Below, piece after piece: positions 8,832 through 16,591 of a DNA stretch of 64,000 bases. Location of the stretch: NCBI RefSeq assembly GCF_018129085.1, contig NZ_JAAGBB010000035.1, positions 1-64,000 on the forward strand. Direction: 5' to 3'. The position numbers and the translations under genes were made by a program. Origin of the DNA: Plastoroseomonas hellenica (GTDB taxonomy: Bacteria; Pseudomonadota; Alphaproteobacteria; Acetobacterales; Acetobacteraceae). Positions within the stretch are counted from its first letter, which is position 1, and the number at the start of each line of letters is the position of its first letter. Below the pieces are notes generated by a model. That model was not told the DNA's origin, did no database searches, and worked only from the letters and a program-made list of their open reading frames with translations.

Positions 8832-10073
8832 ATGCCCGATGCCACGCCCTCGCCTGACGCCACCGGGGAGGCCGGTCCGCTTGCCGGGCTGCGCGTGCTG
8901 GAGCTCGGCCATTTCGTCGCCGCGCCCTTCGCGACGCGACTGCTCGGCGATCTCGGGGCCGAGGTCATCAAGGTCGAGCCACCGCAGGGCGACCCGGTGC
9001 GGCAATGGGGGGCGCGGCACCAGGGCCATGCGCCTTGGTGGTCCGTCCATGCGCGGAACAAGCGCTGCATCACGCTCGACCTGAAAAAGCCGGAGGCGCG
9101 GGAGATCGTGCTCGGCCTGATCAGCCATTGCGACGCCCTGGTCGAGAATTTCCGCCCCGGGCAGCTCGATCGGCTGGGGCTGACGCGGGATGCGCTGCTG
9201 GCCGCGCGGCCCGACCTCGTGATCGCCCGCATCTCCGGCTATGGCCAGGACGGCCCGGGTCGCGACAAGCCGGCCTTCGGAGTGATCGGGGAAGCGATCG
9301 GCGGGCTTCGGCACCTGACCAACCATCCCCCAGGCAGCACCGACCTGCCGCCGGTCAGGGTCGGCGTCAGCCTGGGCGATTCGGTCGCCGGCATCTATGC
9401 GGCGCTTGGCGTCGTCGCCGCGCTCTGGCGGCGGGAACGGCGCGGCGGCGGAAGCGCGGCGGAGGTCGATGTCGCGCTGACCGAAAGCGTCTTCAGCCTG
9501 CTGGAAGGGGCGCTGCCCGAATTCGGCACGCTCGGCAGCATCCGTCAGCCGACCGGCGGCGGCATCCCGACGGCCGCGCCCACCAACGCCTATCGCGCGC
9601 GGGACGGGATCTGGGTGCTGATCGCCGCCAATTCCGATCCGCTCTTCCGGCGGCTCGCGGCGCTGATGGGGCAGCCAAGCCTCGCGGAGGAGCCGCGCTT
9701 CGCGGACAACCAGGCGCGGGTGCGGCATGTCGCAGCACTCGATGCCATGATCGGCGCCTGGGCCGCCGGGATCGACGGCTCCGTGCTGGAGGGACTGCTG
9801 GAGGACGCCGGCGTCCCCGCCACCCGTGCCTTCACCATCGCGGATTGCGCGGCCGATCCTCAGTTCCGCGCCCGCGGCATGGTGCGGGAGGTGGAGGATC
9901 CCCTGCACGGCACCATGCTGCACCCCGGCGTGGTGCCGCGCATCGACGGGCGGTCGCCGCCGCCGCGTTCGACGGGCCCGCAGATCGGTGCGGACAACGA
10001 GGCGGTGCTCACCGGATTGCTCGGGCTGGATGCCGCGGGGATCGCGGCCCTGCGGGAGAGTGGGGTGGTCTGA
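8832..10073 (+). CDS. CaiB/BaiF (class III) CoA-transferase
   Basis: 413 residues. Family features include the N-terminal PLAGLRVLELGHFVAAPFA block, LGDLGAEVIKVEPPQGDP, the RNKRCITLDL segment, and LGDSVAGIYAALG where Asp183 is the expected catalytic nucleophile. The C-terminal block VLEGLLEDAGVPATRAFTI is also typical. These enzymes move CoA between acyl-CoA and carboxylic acids through an aspartyl-CoA thioester. The start at 8832 is chosen because it lies just downstream of the binding-protein stop, giving an obvious two-gene operon. The substrate cannot be read from the sequence, but the genes probably share one carboxylate. Confidence 0.9.
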   Translation: MPDATPSPDATGEAGPLAGLRVLELGHFVAAPFATRLLGDLGAEVIKVEPPQGDPVRQWGARHQGHAPWWSVHARNKRCITLDLKKPEAREIVLGLISHCDALVENFRPGQLDRLGLTRDALLAARPDLVIARISGYGQDGPGRDKPAFGVIGEAIGGLRHLTNHPPGSTDLPPVRVGVSLGDSVAGIYAALGVVAALWRRERRGGGSAAEVDVALTESVFSLLEGALPEFGTLGSIRQPTGGGIPTAAPTNAYRARDGIWVLIAANSDPLFRRLAALMGQPSLAEEPRFADNQARVRHVAALDAMIGAWAAGIDGSVLEGLLEDAGVPATRAFTIADCAADPQFRARGMVREVEDPLHGTMLHPGVVPRIDGRSPPPRSTGPQIGADNEAVLTGLLGLDAAGIAALRESGVV

Positions 10074-10088
10074 GCCGACCGGTCAGCC

Positions 10089-10214
10089 TCAGTCGAAGGA
10101 GGCGATCTGGAACGCCCGGATATCCGCAGCATTCGAAGCAAGCGCCGAACTCAGCGCCACGACGCCGGAGATCAGCGCCGCGCAGACCGAAAGCTTGATG
10201 AGGAACTCGCGCAT
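10089..10214 (-). CDS. Possible 41-residue secreted peptide
   Basis: A short leftward frame begins MREFLIKLSVCAALISG and continues with VVALSSALASNA, a plausible signal-peptide profile, ending IASFD. It fills the gap after the CoA-transferase gene. No Shine-Dalgarno sequence is visible upstream of the ATG, so translation is uncertain. No function can be suggested. Confidence 0.35.
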   Translation of the reverse strand: MREFLIKLSVCAALISGVVALSSALASNAADIRAFQIASFD

Positions 10215-10369
10215 GGGGGGAACTTTCGCCGGGGGAAGCGATACGGCCGATCATGGCGGCTTTCCCGGCGCAATGGGTTAAGATTTTGTCGGCGCCTGTC
10301 ATCGCTGATCTTGCTCTGTGTCGGCATGTCAACCGCTGGACAGCCCGCAGAAGTGCAAGGGGCAACCCC

Positions 10370-10843
10370 ATGGTGGTCTATGACTTCACGGCGAAGCTTG
10401 CCTCCGGTGAACAGCACAGCCTCGCCGCCTATCGCGGCAAGGCGCTGCTGATCGTCAATACCGCCTCGCAATGCGGCTTCACCCCGCAATACCGGGGTCT
10501 CCAGGCACTCCATGAGGAATTCGGGCCGCGCGGCTTCGCAGTACTGGCCTTCCCCTGCGACCAGTTCGGCCATCAGGAGCCAGGGTCGGACCAGGAGATC
10601 GCGGATTTCTGCGATCGCCGCTTCGGCGTGACCTTCCCGATCTTCGCCAAGATCGAGGTGAACGGCAGCAATGCCCATCCGCTCTTTGCCTGGCTCAAGC
10701 AGCAGAAGGGTGGGCTGTTCGGCAGTGCCATCAAATGGAACTTCACGAAGTTCCTGGTGGACCGCGCCGGCACCGCGCGCAGCCGTTTCGCGCCGATCAC
10801 CAGGCCGGCGGCCCTGTCGCGCAAGGTGGCGGCGCTGCTGTAG
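10370..10843 (+). CDS. Glutathione peroxidase family, Cys type
   Basis: 157 residues, the usual length for bacterial thioredoxin/glutathione-dependent peroxidases. Cys35 lies in NTASQCGFTPQY, in place of selenocysteine. The second motif FPCDQFGHQEPG contains the catalytic Gln69 and an extra Cys63, and IKWNFTKFL supplies the Trp and Asn of the catalytic tetrad. It reduces peroxides in the cytoplasm, more probably with thioredoxin than glutathione. The start at 10370 begins at the conserved domain; the in-frame extension to 10253 has no family similarity. It stands alone, with a GC hairpin directly after the stop. Confidence 0.92.
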   Translation: MVVYDFTAKLASGEQHSLAAYRGKALLIVNTASQCGFTPQYRGLQALHEEFGPRGFAVLAFPCDQFGHQEPGSDQEIADFCDRRFGVTFPIFAKIEVNGSNAHPLFAWLKQQKGGLFGSAIKWNFTKFLVDRAGTARSRFAPITRPAALSRKVAALL

Positions 10844-10865
10844 CCGGCGGCACGGTCGCCGCCGG
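10844..10865 (+). terminator. GC hairpin after glutathione peroxidase
   Basis: An 8-bp perfect stem (CCGGCGGC / GCCGCCGG) with a 6-nt loop begins directly after the stop codon. No T tract follows, so it may be a weak terminator or an mRNA 3' stabiliser. Confidence 0.4.
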
Positions 10866-11074
10866 AGGATTCGGTCTGGCGGGGATACTGAGGGCGCGGC
10901 GTTACTATTAATCACAAACAGCGAAATGACTGCGGTACGCGCAGTCGTCCACATTCACCGGGCTGGATTTGATTGTTTGAGGGCATCGCGCCCTGATAAG
11001 TCTTGCGCAGAATGCTTCGGCATCGACCGAGCACCCGCGCGGCAAGCGCGCCCCTTCGGGACAGGAGAGACAGG

Positions 11075-11536
11075 ATGGCGAAGCTCAACGTCAATGGACG
11101 CGTCATCGAGGTCGCGGTCGAGGACGACACGCCTCTCCTCTGGGTGCTGCGCGAGCAGCTCGGCCTGACCGGCACCAAATATGGCTGCGGCATCGCGCAG
11201 TGCGGCGCCTGCACCGTGCATGTCGATGGCACCGCCACACGCGCCTGCGCCACGCCCGTCTCGGCGTTCGACGACACCCAGAAGATCGTCACCATCGAGG
11301 GCCTGTCGCCTGACAGCAGCCATCCGATCCAGCAGGCCTGGCTGGCGCTGGACGTGCCGCAATGCGGCTTCTGCCAATCCGGCATGATCATGGCCGCCGC
11401 CGCCCTGCTGGCCGCGACGCCCCGGCCGACCGAGGCGCAGATCCGCGAGGAGGTCACGAACATCTGTCGCTGCGGCACCTATAACCGGGTGATCGCCGGC
11501 ATCCAGCGCGCCGCTGGCACCGGCACGGCCGGTTGA
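11075..11536 (+). CDS. [2Fe-2S] subunit of xanthine-oxidase-type hydroxylase (IorA-like)
   Basis: 153 residues containing two [2Fe-2S] clusters. The plant-ferredoxin type uses Cys38, 43, 46 and 58 (YGCGIAQCGACTVHV). The helical second cluster uses Cys97, 100, 131 and 133 (PQCGFCQSG and CRCGTY). This matches the small subunit of isoquinoline 1-oxidoreductase and related aldehyde or N-heterocycle hydroxylases, which pass electrons from a molybdenum subunit towards cytochrome c. AGGAGA-like bases precede the ATG at 11075. It is the first gene of the operon continuing to soxA; the molybdenum subunit follows after 13 bp. The substrate is unknown. Confidence 0.92.
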   Translation: MAKLNVNGRVIEVAVEDDTPLLWVLREQLGLTGTKYGCGIAQCGACTVHVDGTATRACATPVSAFDDTQKIVTIEGLSPDSSHPIQQAWLALDVPQCGFCQSGMIMAAAALLAATPRPTEAQIREEVTNICRCGTYNRVIAGIQRAAGTGTAG

Positions 11537-11549
11537 GGGGGGACATCCG

Positions 11550-13745
11550 ATGAACGCCATCCGCACGCCCACGCGCCGCGGCATCCTGGCCGGCGCTGCC
11601 CTCGGCGGCCTGACCCTCGGCTTCCGCATCCCGCTGCCGAACGAGGCCATTGCCCAGACCGCGGCCGCGCCGACGGCACCCGAAGTGAATGCCTGGGTCG
11701 TGGTGAAGCCCGACGACAGCGTCGTCATTCGCATCGCCCGGTCCGAGATGGGCCAAGGCACGCTGACCGGCCTCGCCCAGCTCGTCGCCGAGGAGCTGGA
11801 ATGCGACTGGGCGAAGGTGACCACCGAGTACCCGACCCCCGGGCAGAACCTGGCGCGCGGCCGGGTCTGGGGGAGCATGTCCACCGGTGGCAGCCGCGGC
11901 ATCCGCGAGAGCCATGAGTATGTGCGCAAGGGCGGCGCCGCGGCGCGCATGATGCTCGTGCAGGCCGCAGCCAATGCCTGGTCCGTCCCGGCTGGCGAGT
12001 GCCGCGCGGCGGCCAGCGTCATCACCCATGGGCCGAGCGGCCGCACCGCCACCTTCGGCAGCGTCGCCGAAGCGGCCGGACGGCTGCCGGTACCGACGGA
12101 GGTGCCGCTGAAGGACCCGGCCGATTGGAAGCTCGCCGGCAAGCCCGTGCCGCGGCTCGACACCGCGGCCAAGCTGAACGGCAGCCAGGTCTACGGGATG
12201 GACCTGACGCTGCCCGGGATGCTGAACGCGGCTATCCATGCCTGCCCGGTCTTCGGTGGTAAGGTGCGCAGCGTCGATTCCGCCGCCGCCGAGCGCATGC
12301 CCGGCGTGCGGCGCGTGCTGCGGGTCGGTGACTACGCCGTCGCCGTGGTGGCCGACACCTGGTGGCGCGCCAAGACCGCGCTCGACGCCGTGACCATCAC
12401 CTGGGACGAAGGCGATCATGCCCGGGCCTCTTCCGCGGGGTTCGCCGAGGTGATGAAGACGGCACTCGACGCCCCGCAGGCGGCCGTGGGCAACCGTGCC
12501 GGCGATGCCGCGGCCGCGATCGCGGGGGCCGCGCGAAAGGTCGAGGCGGTCTATTCCTACCCGCACCAGAACCACGCCTGCATGGAGGTGATGAACGCCA
12601 CCGCCGTCTGGACGCCGGAGCGCTGCGAGGTCTGGACGCCGACCCAGAACGGCGAGGCCGCGCATGCCGCCGCCGCCGAGGCCGCAGGCCTGCCGCCGGC
12701 GCGCTGCGAGGTGCACAAGATCCATCTCGGCGGCGGCTTCGGCCGACGCGGCGCGGTGCATGACTGGGTGCGCCAGGTGGTGGACATCGCGAAACAGATG
12801 CCCGGCACGCCGGTCAAGCTCATCTGGTCGCGCGAGGAGGACATGCTGCAGGGCCGGTTCCATCCGGTCACCATGTGCAAGCTGACCGCCGGGCTGGATG
12901 CGCAAGGCAATCTGACGGGGCTGCAGATGCGCATCGCCGGCCAGTCCATCGTCGCCGGCATCTTCCCGCAGAACATCCGCGACGGGCGTGATCCCGTGGT
13001 GTTCCAGGGGCTGAACGCCGCCAGCAACGAGGCGGATATCGGCTATGGCATTCCGAACCTGCTGATCGACCACGCCATGCGCAACCCGCATGTGCCGCCC
13101 GGCTTCTGGCGCGGGGTGAACCTGAACCAGAACGCGATCTACCTGGAGTGCTTCATGGACGAGCTGGCCCATGCCGCCGGCAAGGATCCGCTGGAGTTCC
13201 GGCGCGCGCTGATGCGAAACCACCCGAAGCACCTGGCCGTGCTCAACGCGGTGGCCGAGCGCGCCGGCTGGGGCACGCCGGCCGCGCCGGTGAATGGTCA
13301 GCCGGTGTTCCGCGGGCTGGCGCAGACGCACGGCTTCGGCAGCTATGTCGCGGCCTGCGCCGAGGTCTCGGTCAGCGATGCCGGCGCGCTGAAGATCCAC
13401 CGCATCGTCGCGGCCACCGACCCCGGCTACGCCGTGAACCCGCAGCAGATCGCGGCCCAGGTCGAAGGCTCCTTCGTCTACGGGCTGTCAGCCGCGCTCT
13501 ACGGCGAATGCACGGTGAAGGACGGCCGCATCGAGCAGACCAACTTCGACAGCTATCAGGTGCTGCGCATGGACGAGATGCCGAAGGTGGAGACCATCGT
13601 TGCCCCCACCGGCGGCTTCTGGGGCGGCGTGGGCGAGCCGACCATCGCGGTCGCGGCGCCCGCCGTGCTTAACGCGATCTTCGCGGCGACGGGCAAGCGC
13701 GTGCGCGATCTGCCGCTGAAGAACACGAGCCTCCGCCGGACGTGA
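11550..13745 (+). CDS. Molybdopterin-binding subunit of xanthine-oxidase-type hydroxylase (IorB-like)
   Basis: 731 residues with a twin-arginine signal (TRRGILAGAALGG, cleavage near AIAQ), so the folded holoenzyme is exported with its [2Fe-2S] partner. Typical segments are IARSEMGQGTLTGLAQ, GSMSTGGSRGIRES, HLGGGFGRRG and the C-terminal GGVGEPT, where Glu696 is the expected catalytic base. The family hydroxylates aldehydes or N-heterocycles with water at a Mo-cytosine-dinucleotide centre. Its stop overlaps the GTG start of the cytochrome gene (GTGA), so translation is coupled to the downstream Fcc/Sox genes. That link is unusual and suggests the cytochrome may be its electron acceptor. Confidence 0.9.
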   Translation: MNAIRTPTRRGILAGAALGGLTLGFRIPLPNEAIAQTAAAPTAPEVNAWVVVKPDDSVVIRIARSEMGQGTLTGLAQLVAEELECDWAKVTTEYPTPGQNLARGRVWGSMSTGGSRGIRESHEYVRKGGAAARMMLVQAAANAWSVPAGECRAAASVITHGPSGRTATFGSVAEAAGRLPVPTEVPLKDPADWKLAGKPVPRLDTAAKLNGSQVYGMDLTLPGMLNAAIHACPVFGGKVRSVDSAAAERMPGVRRVLRVGDYAVAVVADTWWRAKTALDAVTITWDEGDHARASSAGFAEVMKTALDAPQAAVGNRAGDAAAAIAGAARKVEAVYSYPHQNHACMEVMNATAVWTPERCEVWTPTQNGEAAHAAAAEAAGLPPARCEVHKIHLGGGFGRRGAVHDWVRQVVDIAKQMPGTPVKLIWSREEDMLQGRFHPVTMCKLTAGLDAQGNLTGLQMRIAGQSIVAGIFPQNIRDGRDPVVFQGLNAASNEADIGYGIPNLLIDHAMRNPHVPPGFWRGVNLNQNAIYLECFMDELAHAAGKDPLEFRRALMRNHPKHLAVLNAVAERAGWGTPAAPVNGQPVFRGLAQTHGFGSYVAACAEVSVSDAGALKIHRIVAATDPGYAVNPQQIAAQVEGSFVYGLSAALYGECTVKDGRIEQTNFDSYQVLRMDEMPKVETIVAPTGGFWGGVGEPTIAVAAPAVLNAIFAATGKRVRDLPLKNTSLRRT

Positions 13746-14020
13746 CGGCGATGGCGCCGCGCCTGGCGCTGCTGTTGTTGCTGGCGGTGCCGGCCCATGC
13801 GGAGGAGGCGCCGCCAGGCGCCTCCGGTTGCTTCGGCTGCCATTCGCCGACGCGCGCGGATGCGGCGATACCCTCGCTGCGCGGCCGCGACCCGGCCGAG
13901 GTCGCGACCCTGTTGCGTGCCTTCCGGGAAGGGACGCGCCCATCCACCGTGATGGACCGCCTCGCCCGCGGCTTCACCGAAGCCGAGAGCCGCACGATCG
14001 CGGCCTGGGTGGTGCGATGA
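13742..14020 (+). CDS. Small periplasmic cytochrome c (SoxE/FccA-like)
   Basis: 92 residues with a signal peptide (to about residue 20, AHAEE) and one CxxCH heme site (Cys30, Cys33, His34: CFGCH); Met71 is the probable distal ligand. It is similar in size to single-heme class I cytochromes that partner flavocytochrome c sulfide dehydrogenase. A GTG start at 13742 overlaps the preceding stop, and its own stop overlaps the ATG of the flavoprotein gene, so all three are translationally coupled. It could serve either the molybdenum hydroxylase upstream or the FccB-type flavoprotein downstream. An alternative ATG start at 13751 would shorten it by three residues. Confidence 0.85.
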   Translation: MTAMAPRLALLLLLAVPAHAEEAPPGASGCFGCHSPTRADAAIPSLRGRDPAEVATLLRAFREGTRPSTVMDRLARGFTEAESRTIAAWVVR

Positions 14021-15252
14021 AGGTCACGCGCAGGGCGCTGGCGGGGCTGCTCGCGACACCCGCGCTGGCGCAGGCGGCGCCCGCGGTCGTGGTGATCGGC
14101 GGCGGCTTTGGCGGCGCGAGCTGTGCGCGGGCGCTGCGGCGGAACGGGCTGGCCGTCACGCTCGTCGAGCCCAATGCGACCTATACCGCCTGTCCCTTCA
14201 GCAACGCCGTCATCGCGGGGCTGCGACCGCTGCAGCGCCAGCGCTTCGGCTACGACGCCCTGCGCGCGCAGGGCATCGCCGTGGTGCATCAGGCTGCAAC
14301 CGGTGTCGACGCCGCGGCGCGCCGGGTCACGCTCACCGATGGCAGCGTGCTCGCCTATGACCGCCTGGTCCTCGCGCCCGGCATCACGCTGCGCTTCGAC
14401 GCGCTGCCCGGCTATGACGAGGCCGCCGCGTCGGTGTTGCCCCACGCCTGGCAGGCCGGCGCGCAGACGGAGCTGCTGCGCTCCCAGCTCGATGCGATGG
14501 AGGATGGCGGCACGGTCGTCATGGCCATCCCCGCCAATCCCTATCGCTGCCCGCCCGGCCCCTATGAGCGCGCCAGCCTCATCGCTCATTTCCTGAAGAC
14601 CCGGAAGCCGCGCTCGAAGCTGCTGGTGCTGGATGCCAAGGACGTGTTCTCCAAACAGCGGCTCTTCGAGGCGGCCTGGGCTTCGCTCTATCCGGGCTTG
14701 CTGGAATACGTGCCGCTCTCGGCGGGCGGGCGCGTGACGGGCGTCGACCTGGCCGCGCGCGCGGTGGTGACGGAGTTCGGCAATCACGCCGGCGCCGTCG
14801 TCAACGTCATCCCACCGCAGCGGGCCGGCGAGATCGCGCGCATCGCGGGTGCTGCCGACCGCAGCGGCTGGTGCCCGATCGATCCCGGCAGCTTCGAATC
14901 CCGGCTGCTGCCTGGCGTGCACGTGATCGGCGACGCGGCCATCGCCGGCGCCATGCCGAAATCCGCCTTCGCCGCCAATGCGCAGGCGCGCGTCTGCGCC
15001 GATGCCATCACGGCGCTGCTCCGCGGGGCGCCCGTGCCGGAACCGCGGCTGCTGAACACCTGCTACAGCCTCGTTGCACCCGGCTACGGCATTTCGGTCG
15101 CCGGCGTGTACCGCCCGGCCGAGGGCGTGCTGGCGGATATCCCCGGCGCCGGCGGCACCAGCCCGCTCGATGCGCCCGCTTCCGTGCGCGAGGTCGAGGC
15201 CGGTTATGCCGAGGACTGGTTCGAGACGATCACCGCCGATGCCTTCGGCTAG
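14017..15252 (+). CDS. FccB/SoxF-type flavocytochrome c sulfide dehydrogenase flavoprotein
   Basis: 411 residues with a Tat-like signal (TRRALAGLLATPALAQ). The FAD-binding Rossmann motif VVVIGGGFGGASCARAL lies at 24-40. Cys59 (YTACPFSN), Cys178 (PYRCPPGPYE) and Cys349 (LLNTCYSLVAPGYGI) are in the positions typical of FccB; the last two probably form the redox disulfide that attacks sulfide. A C-terminal FccB-specific domain is present. The product oxidises sulfide to sulfur or polysulfide in the periplasm and donates electrons to the small cytochrome. ATGA overlap with the cytochrome gene and a 14-bp overlap with soxX support one operon. Confidence 0.9.
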   Translation: MKVTRRALAGLLATPALAQAAPAVVVIGGGFGGASCARALRRNGLAVTLVEPNATYTACPFSNAVIAGLRPLQRQRFGYDALRAQGIAVVHQAATGVDAAARRVTLTDGSVLAYDRLVLAPGITLRFDALPGYDEAAASVLPHAWQAGAQTELLRSQLDAMEDGGTVVMAIPANPYRCPPGPYERASLIAHFLKTRKPRSKLLVLDAKDVFSKQRLFEAAWASLYPGLLEYVPLSAGGRVTGVDLAARAVVTEFGNHAGAVVNVIPPQRAGEIARIAGAADRSGWCPIDPGSFESRLLPGVHVIGDAAIAGAMPKSAFAANAQARVCADAITALLRGAPVPEPRLLNTCYSLVAPGYGISVAGVYRPAEGVLADIPGAGGTSPLDAPASVREVEAGYAEDWFETITADAFG

Positions 15253-15667
15253 GCTTTTCGCCGCGCTCCTGCTGCTGGCCGGTCCCGTCTTGGCCCAGGA
15301 AGACGCCCTGCCGGCGCCGCTGACCGGGACGCCCGGTGACGCCGCAAGGGGACGCGCCATCGTTGCGGACCGGCAGCGCGGCCTGTGTCTGCTGTGCCAT
15401 ACCGGGCCCTTCCCGGAGGAGCGCTTCCAGGGAAACCTGGCCCCCGACCTGTCGGGCGCCGGCAGCCGCTGGTCCGAAGCACAGCTCCGGCTGCGCCTCG
15501 TCGACAGCCGCCGCTTGAACCCGGACAGCATCATGCCTTCCTACTATCGGACCGAGGGGCTCAACCGCGTCGGTAGCGCCTTCCGCGGGCGCACGGTGCT
15601 GAGCGCGCAGGAGATCGAGGACGTGCTGGCCTACCTGCTCACCCTGCGTGATGGGGATTCCCGATGA
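15239..15667 (+). CDS. soxX: Sulfur-oxidation cytochrome SoxX
   Basis: 142 residues with a signal peptide ending VLAQ (residue 20). A single heme c site is CLLCH (Cys50, Cys53, His54), and Met99 (SIMPSYY) is the probable axial ligand. The C-terminal pattern AFRGRTVLSAQEIEDVLAYL is characteristic of SoxX. SoxX pairs with SoxA to form the SoxAX complex that couples thiosulfate to the carrier SoxY. The start at 15239 lies inside the end of the FccB gene, and the stop overlaps the soxY start by ATGA. Confidence 0.9.
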   Translation: MPSARLFAALLLLAGPVLAQEDALPAPLTGTPGDAARGRAIVADRQRGLCLLCHTGPFPEERFQGNLAPDLSGAGSRWSEAQLRLRLVDSRRLNPDSIMPSYYRTEGLNRVGSAFRGRTVLSAQEIEDVLAYLLTLRDGDSR

Positions 15668-16101
15668 ACGCGACCCGCCGCCTCGTCCTGGCAGCGCCCG
15701 CGCTGCTGCTCCGCCCGCCCGCCGCCTGGGCCTCGCCCGAGGCGATGGCGGAGGCGCTGCGCAGCTTCACCGGTGGCGCGGTGGTGCAGGCGGGCCGCGT
15801 GGCGATGGACATCTCGCCCCTGGTGGAAAACGGCAACACAGTGCCGCTCTCGGTCATCGTGGACAGCCCGATGACGGAGGCGGACCACGTCCGCGCCATC
15901 GCCGTCTTCAATGAGCGCAACCCGCAGCCGCACGTCATCACGGTGCGGCTCGGGCCGCGCTCCGGACGCGCGATCCTGGCGACCCATATCCGCCTCGCCA
16001 CCTCGCAGACGCTGCTGGCCGTGGCGGAGCTCTCCGATGGGAGCTTCTGGTCGGACCGCGCGCAGGTGGTCGTCACCCTCGCCGCCTGCGTGGAGGGATG
16101 A
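15664..16101 (+). CDS. soxY: Sulfur carrier SoxY with atypical C-terminus
   Basis: 145 residues with an export signal (ATRRLVLAAPALLL to AWA). The immunoglobulin-like body (DISPLVENGNTVPLSV, then HVITVRLGP) matches SoxY. SoxY carries sulfur intermediates on a Cys in a flexible C-terminal arm, classically GGCGG. Here the protein ends LAACVEG: the Cys is retained but the surrounding glycines are mostly replaced. Since the body and position are normal, it is probably functional, with a stiffer or differently recognised arm. A 161-bp long-hairpin element begins at the base after the stop codon. Confidence 0.88.
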   Translation: MNATRRLVLAAPALLLRPPAAWASPEAMAEALRSFTGGAVVQAGRVAMDISPLVENGNTVPLSVIVDSPMTEADHVRAIAVFNERNPQPHVITVRLGPRSGRAILATHIRLATSQTLLAVAELSDGSFWSDRAQVVVTLAACVEG

Positions 16102-16262
16102 GAGCCCGTTTGGAAATGGCTGTGGGGCGGTCTGGCGGTCCTTTTCCGCCCCTGCCGCCCCGGCCTCCTTGCCGATGCAACCAGCATCGGCTGCGTCACC
16201 CGAGACGGCAGGAACGAAAAATGCCTCGCCAGACCACCTCCACACCATTCCCAAACGGGCTC
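16102..16262. mobile_element. 161-bp MITE-like long-hairpin element between soxY and soxZ
   Basis: The ends are imperfect inverted repeats: 16102-16125 pairs with 16240-16262, opening GAGCCCGTTTGG and closing CCAAACGGGCTC. A second perfect 9-bp pair follows at 16129-16137 and 16227-16235 (GGTCTGGCG / CGCCAGACC). The centre folds on an 8-bp stem, 16171-16178 with 16184-16191. A 3-bp direct repeat TGA flanks the element (16099-16101 and 16263-16265), consistent with target duplication. There is no coding capacity. Short blocks at 16141-16154 and 16181-16195 recur in the element at 47502-47663. Confidence 0.7.
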
Positions 16263-16267
16263 TGAGA

Positions 16268-16591
16268 ATGGCGCGCGTCCTGCTCAACATCCCCCGCAGC
16301 GTCCGGCCCGGTGAGGTCGTCGCCATCCGCACGCTGATCCAGCACGGCATGGAAACCGGCTATCGCCCCGGCGCAGACGGCGAGGTGCTGCCGCGCGACA
16401 TCATCCGCCGCTTCACCGCCACCTATGACGGCGCCGAGATCTTCGCCGCCGAGCTGTCGCCGGCCATCGCCGCCAATCCCTTCCTCTCCTTCACCCTCGT
16501 CGCGACCGTGACCGGCCCGCTGGTGCTGCGTTGGCAGGGCGACAATGGCTTCGACCAGACCGAGACGCGCGAGATCACGGTGGCGGCGTGA
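16268..16591 (+). CDS. soxZ: Sulfur carrier-binding protein SoxZ
   Basis: 107 residues, standard SoxZ length, beginning MARVLLNIPRSVRPGEVVAI. It contains the conserved IQHGMETGYRP and PRDIIRRFTATYDG segments. SoxZ has no signal of its own and is exported with SoxY as a heterodimer. No Shine-Dalgarno sequence lies immediately before this ATG. A good one, GGAGGG at 16092-16097, is stranded upstream of the inserted hairpin element; removing the element and one TGA copy would place it 6 nt from the ATG. The stop overlaps the soxA GTG start. Confidence 0.93.
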   Translation: MARVLLNIPRSVRPGEVVAIRTLIQHGMETGYRPGADGEVLPRDIIRRFTATYDGAEIFAAELSPAIAANPFLSFTLVATVTGPLVLRWQGDNGFDQTETREITVAA

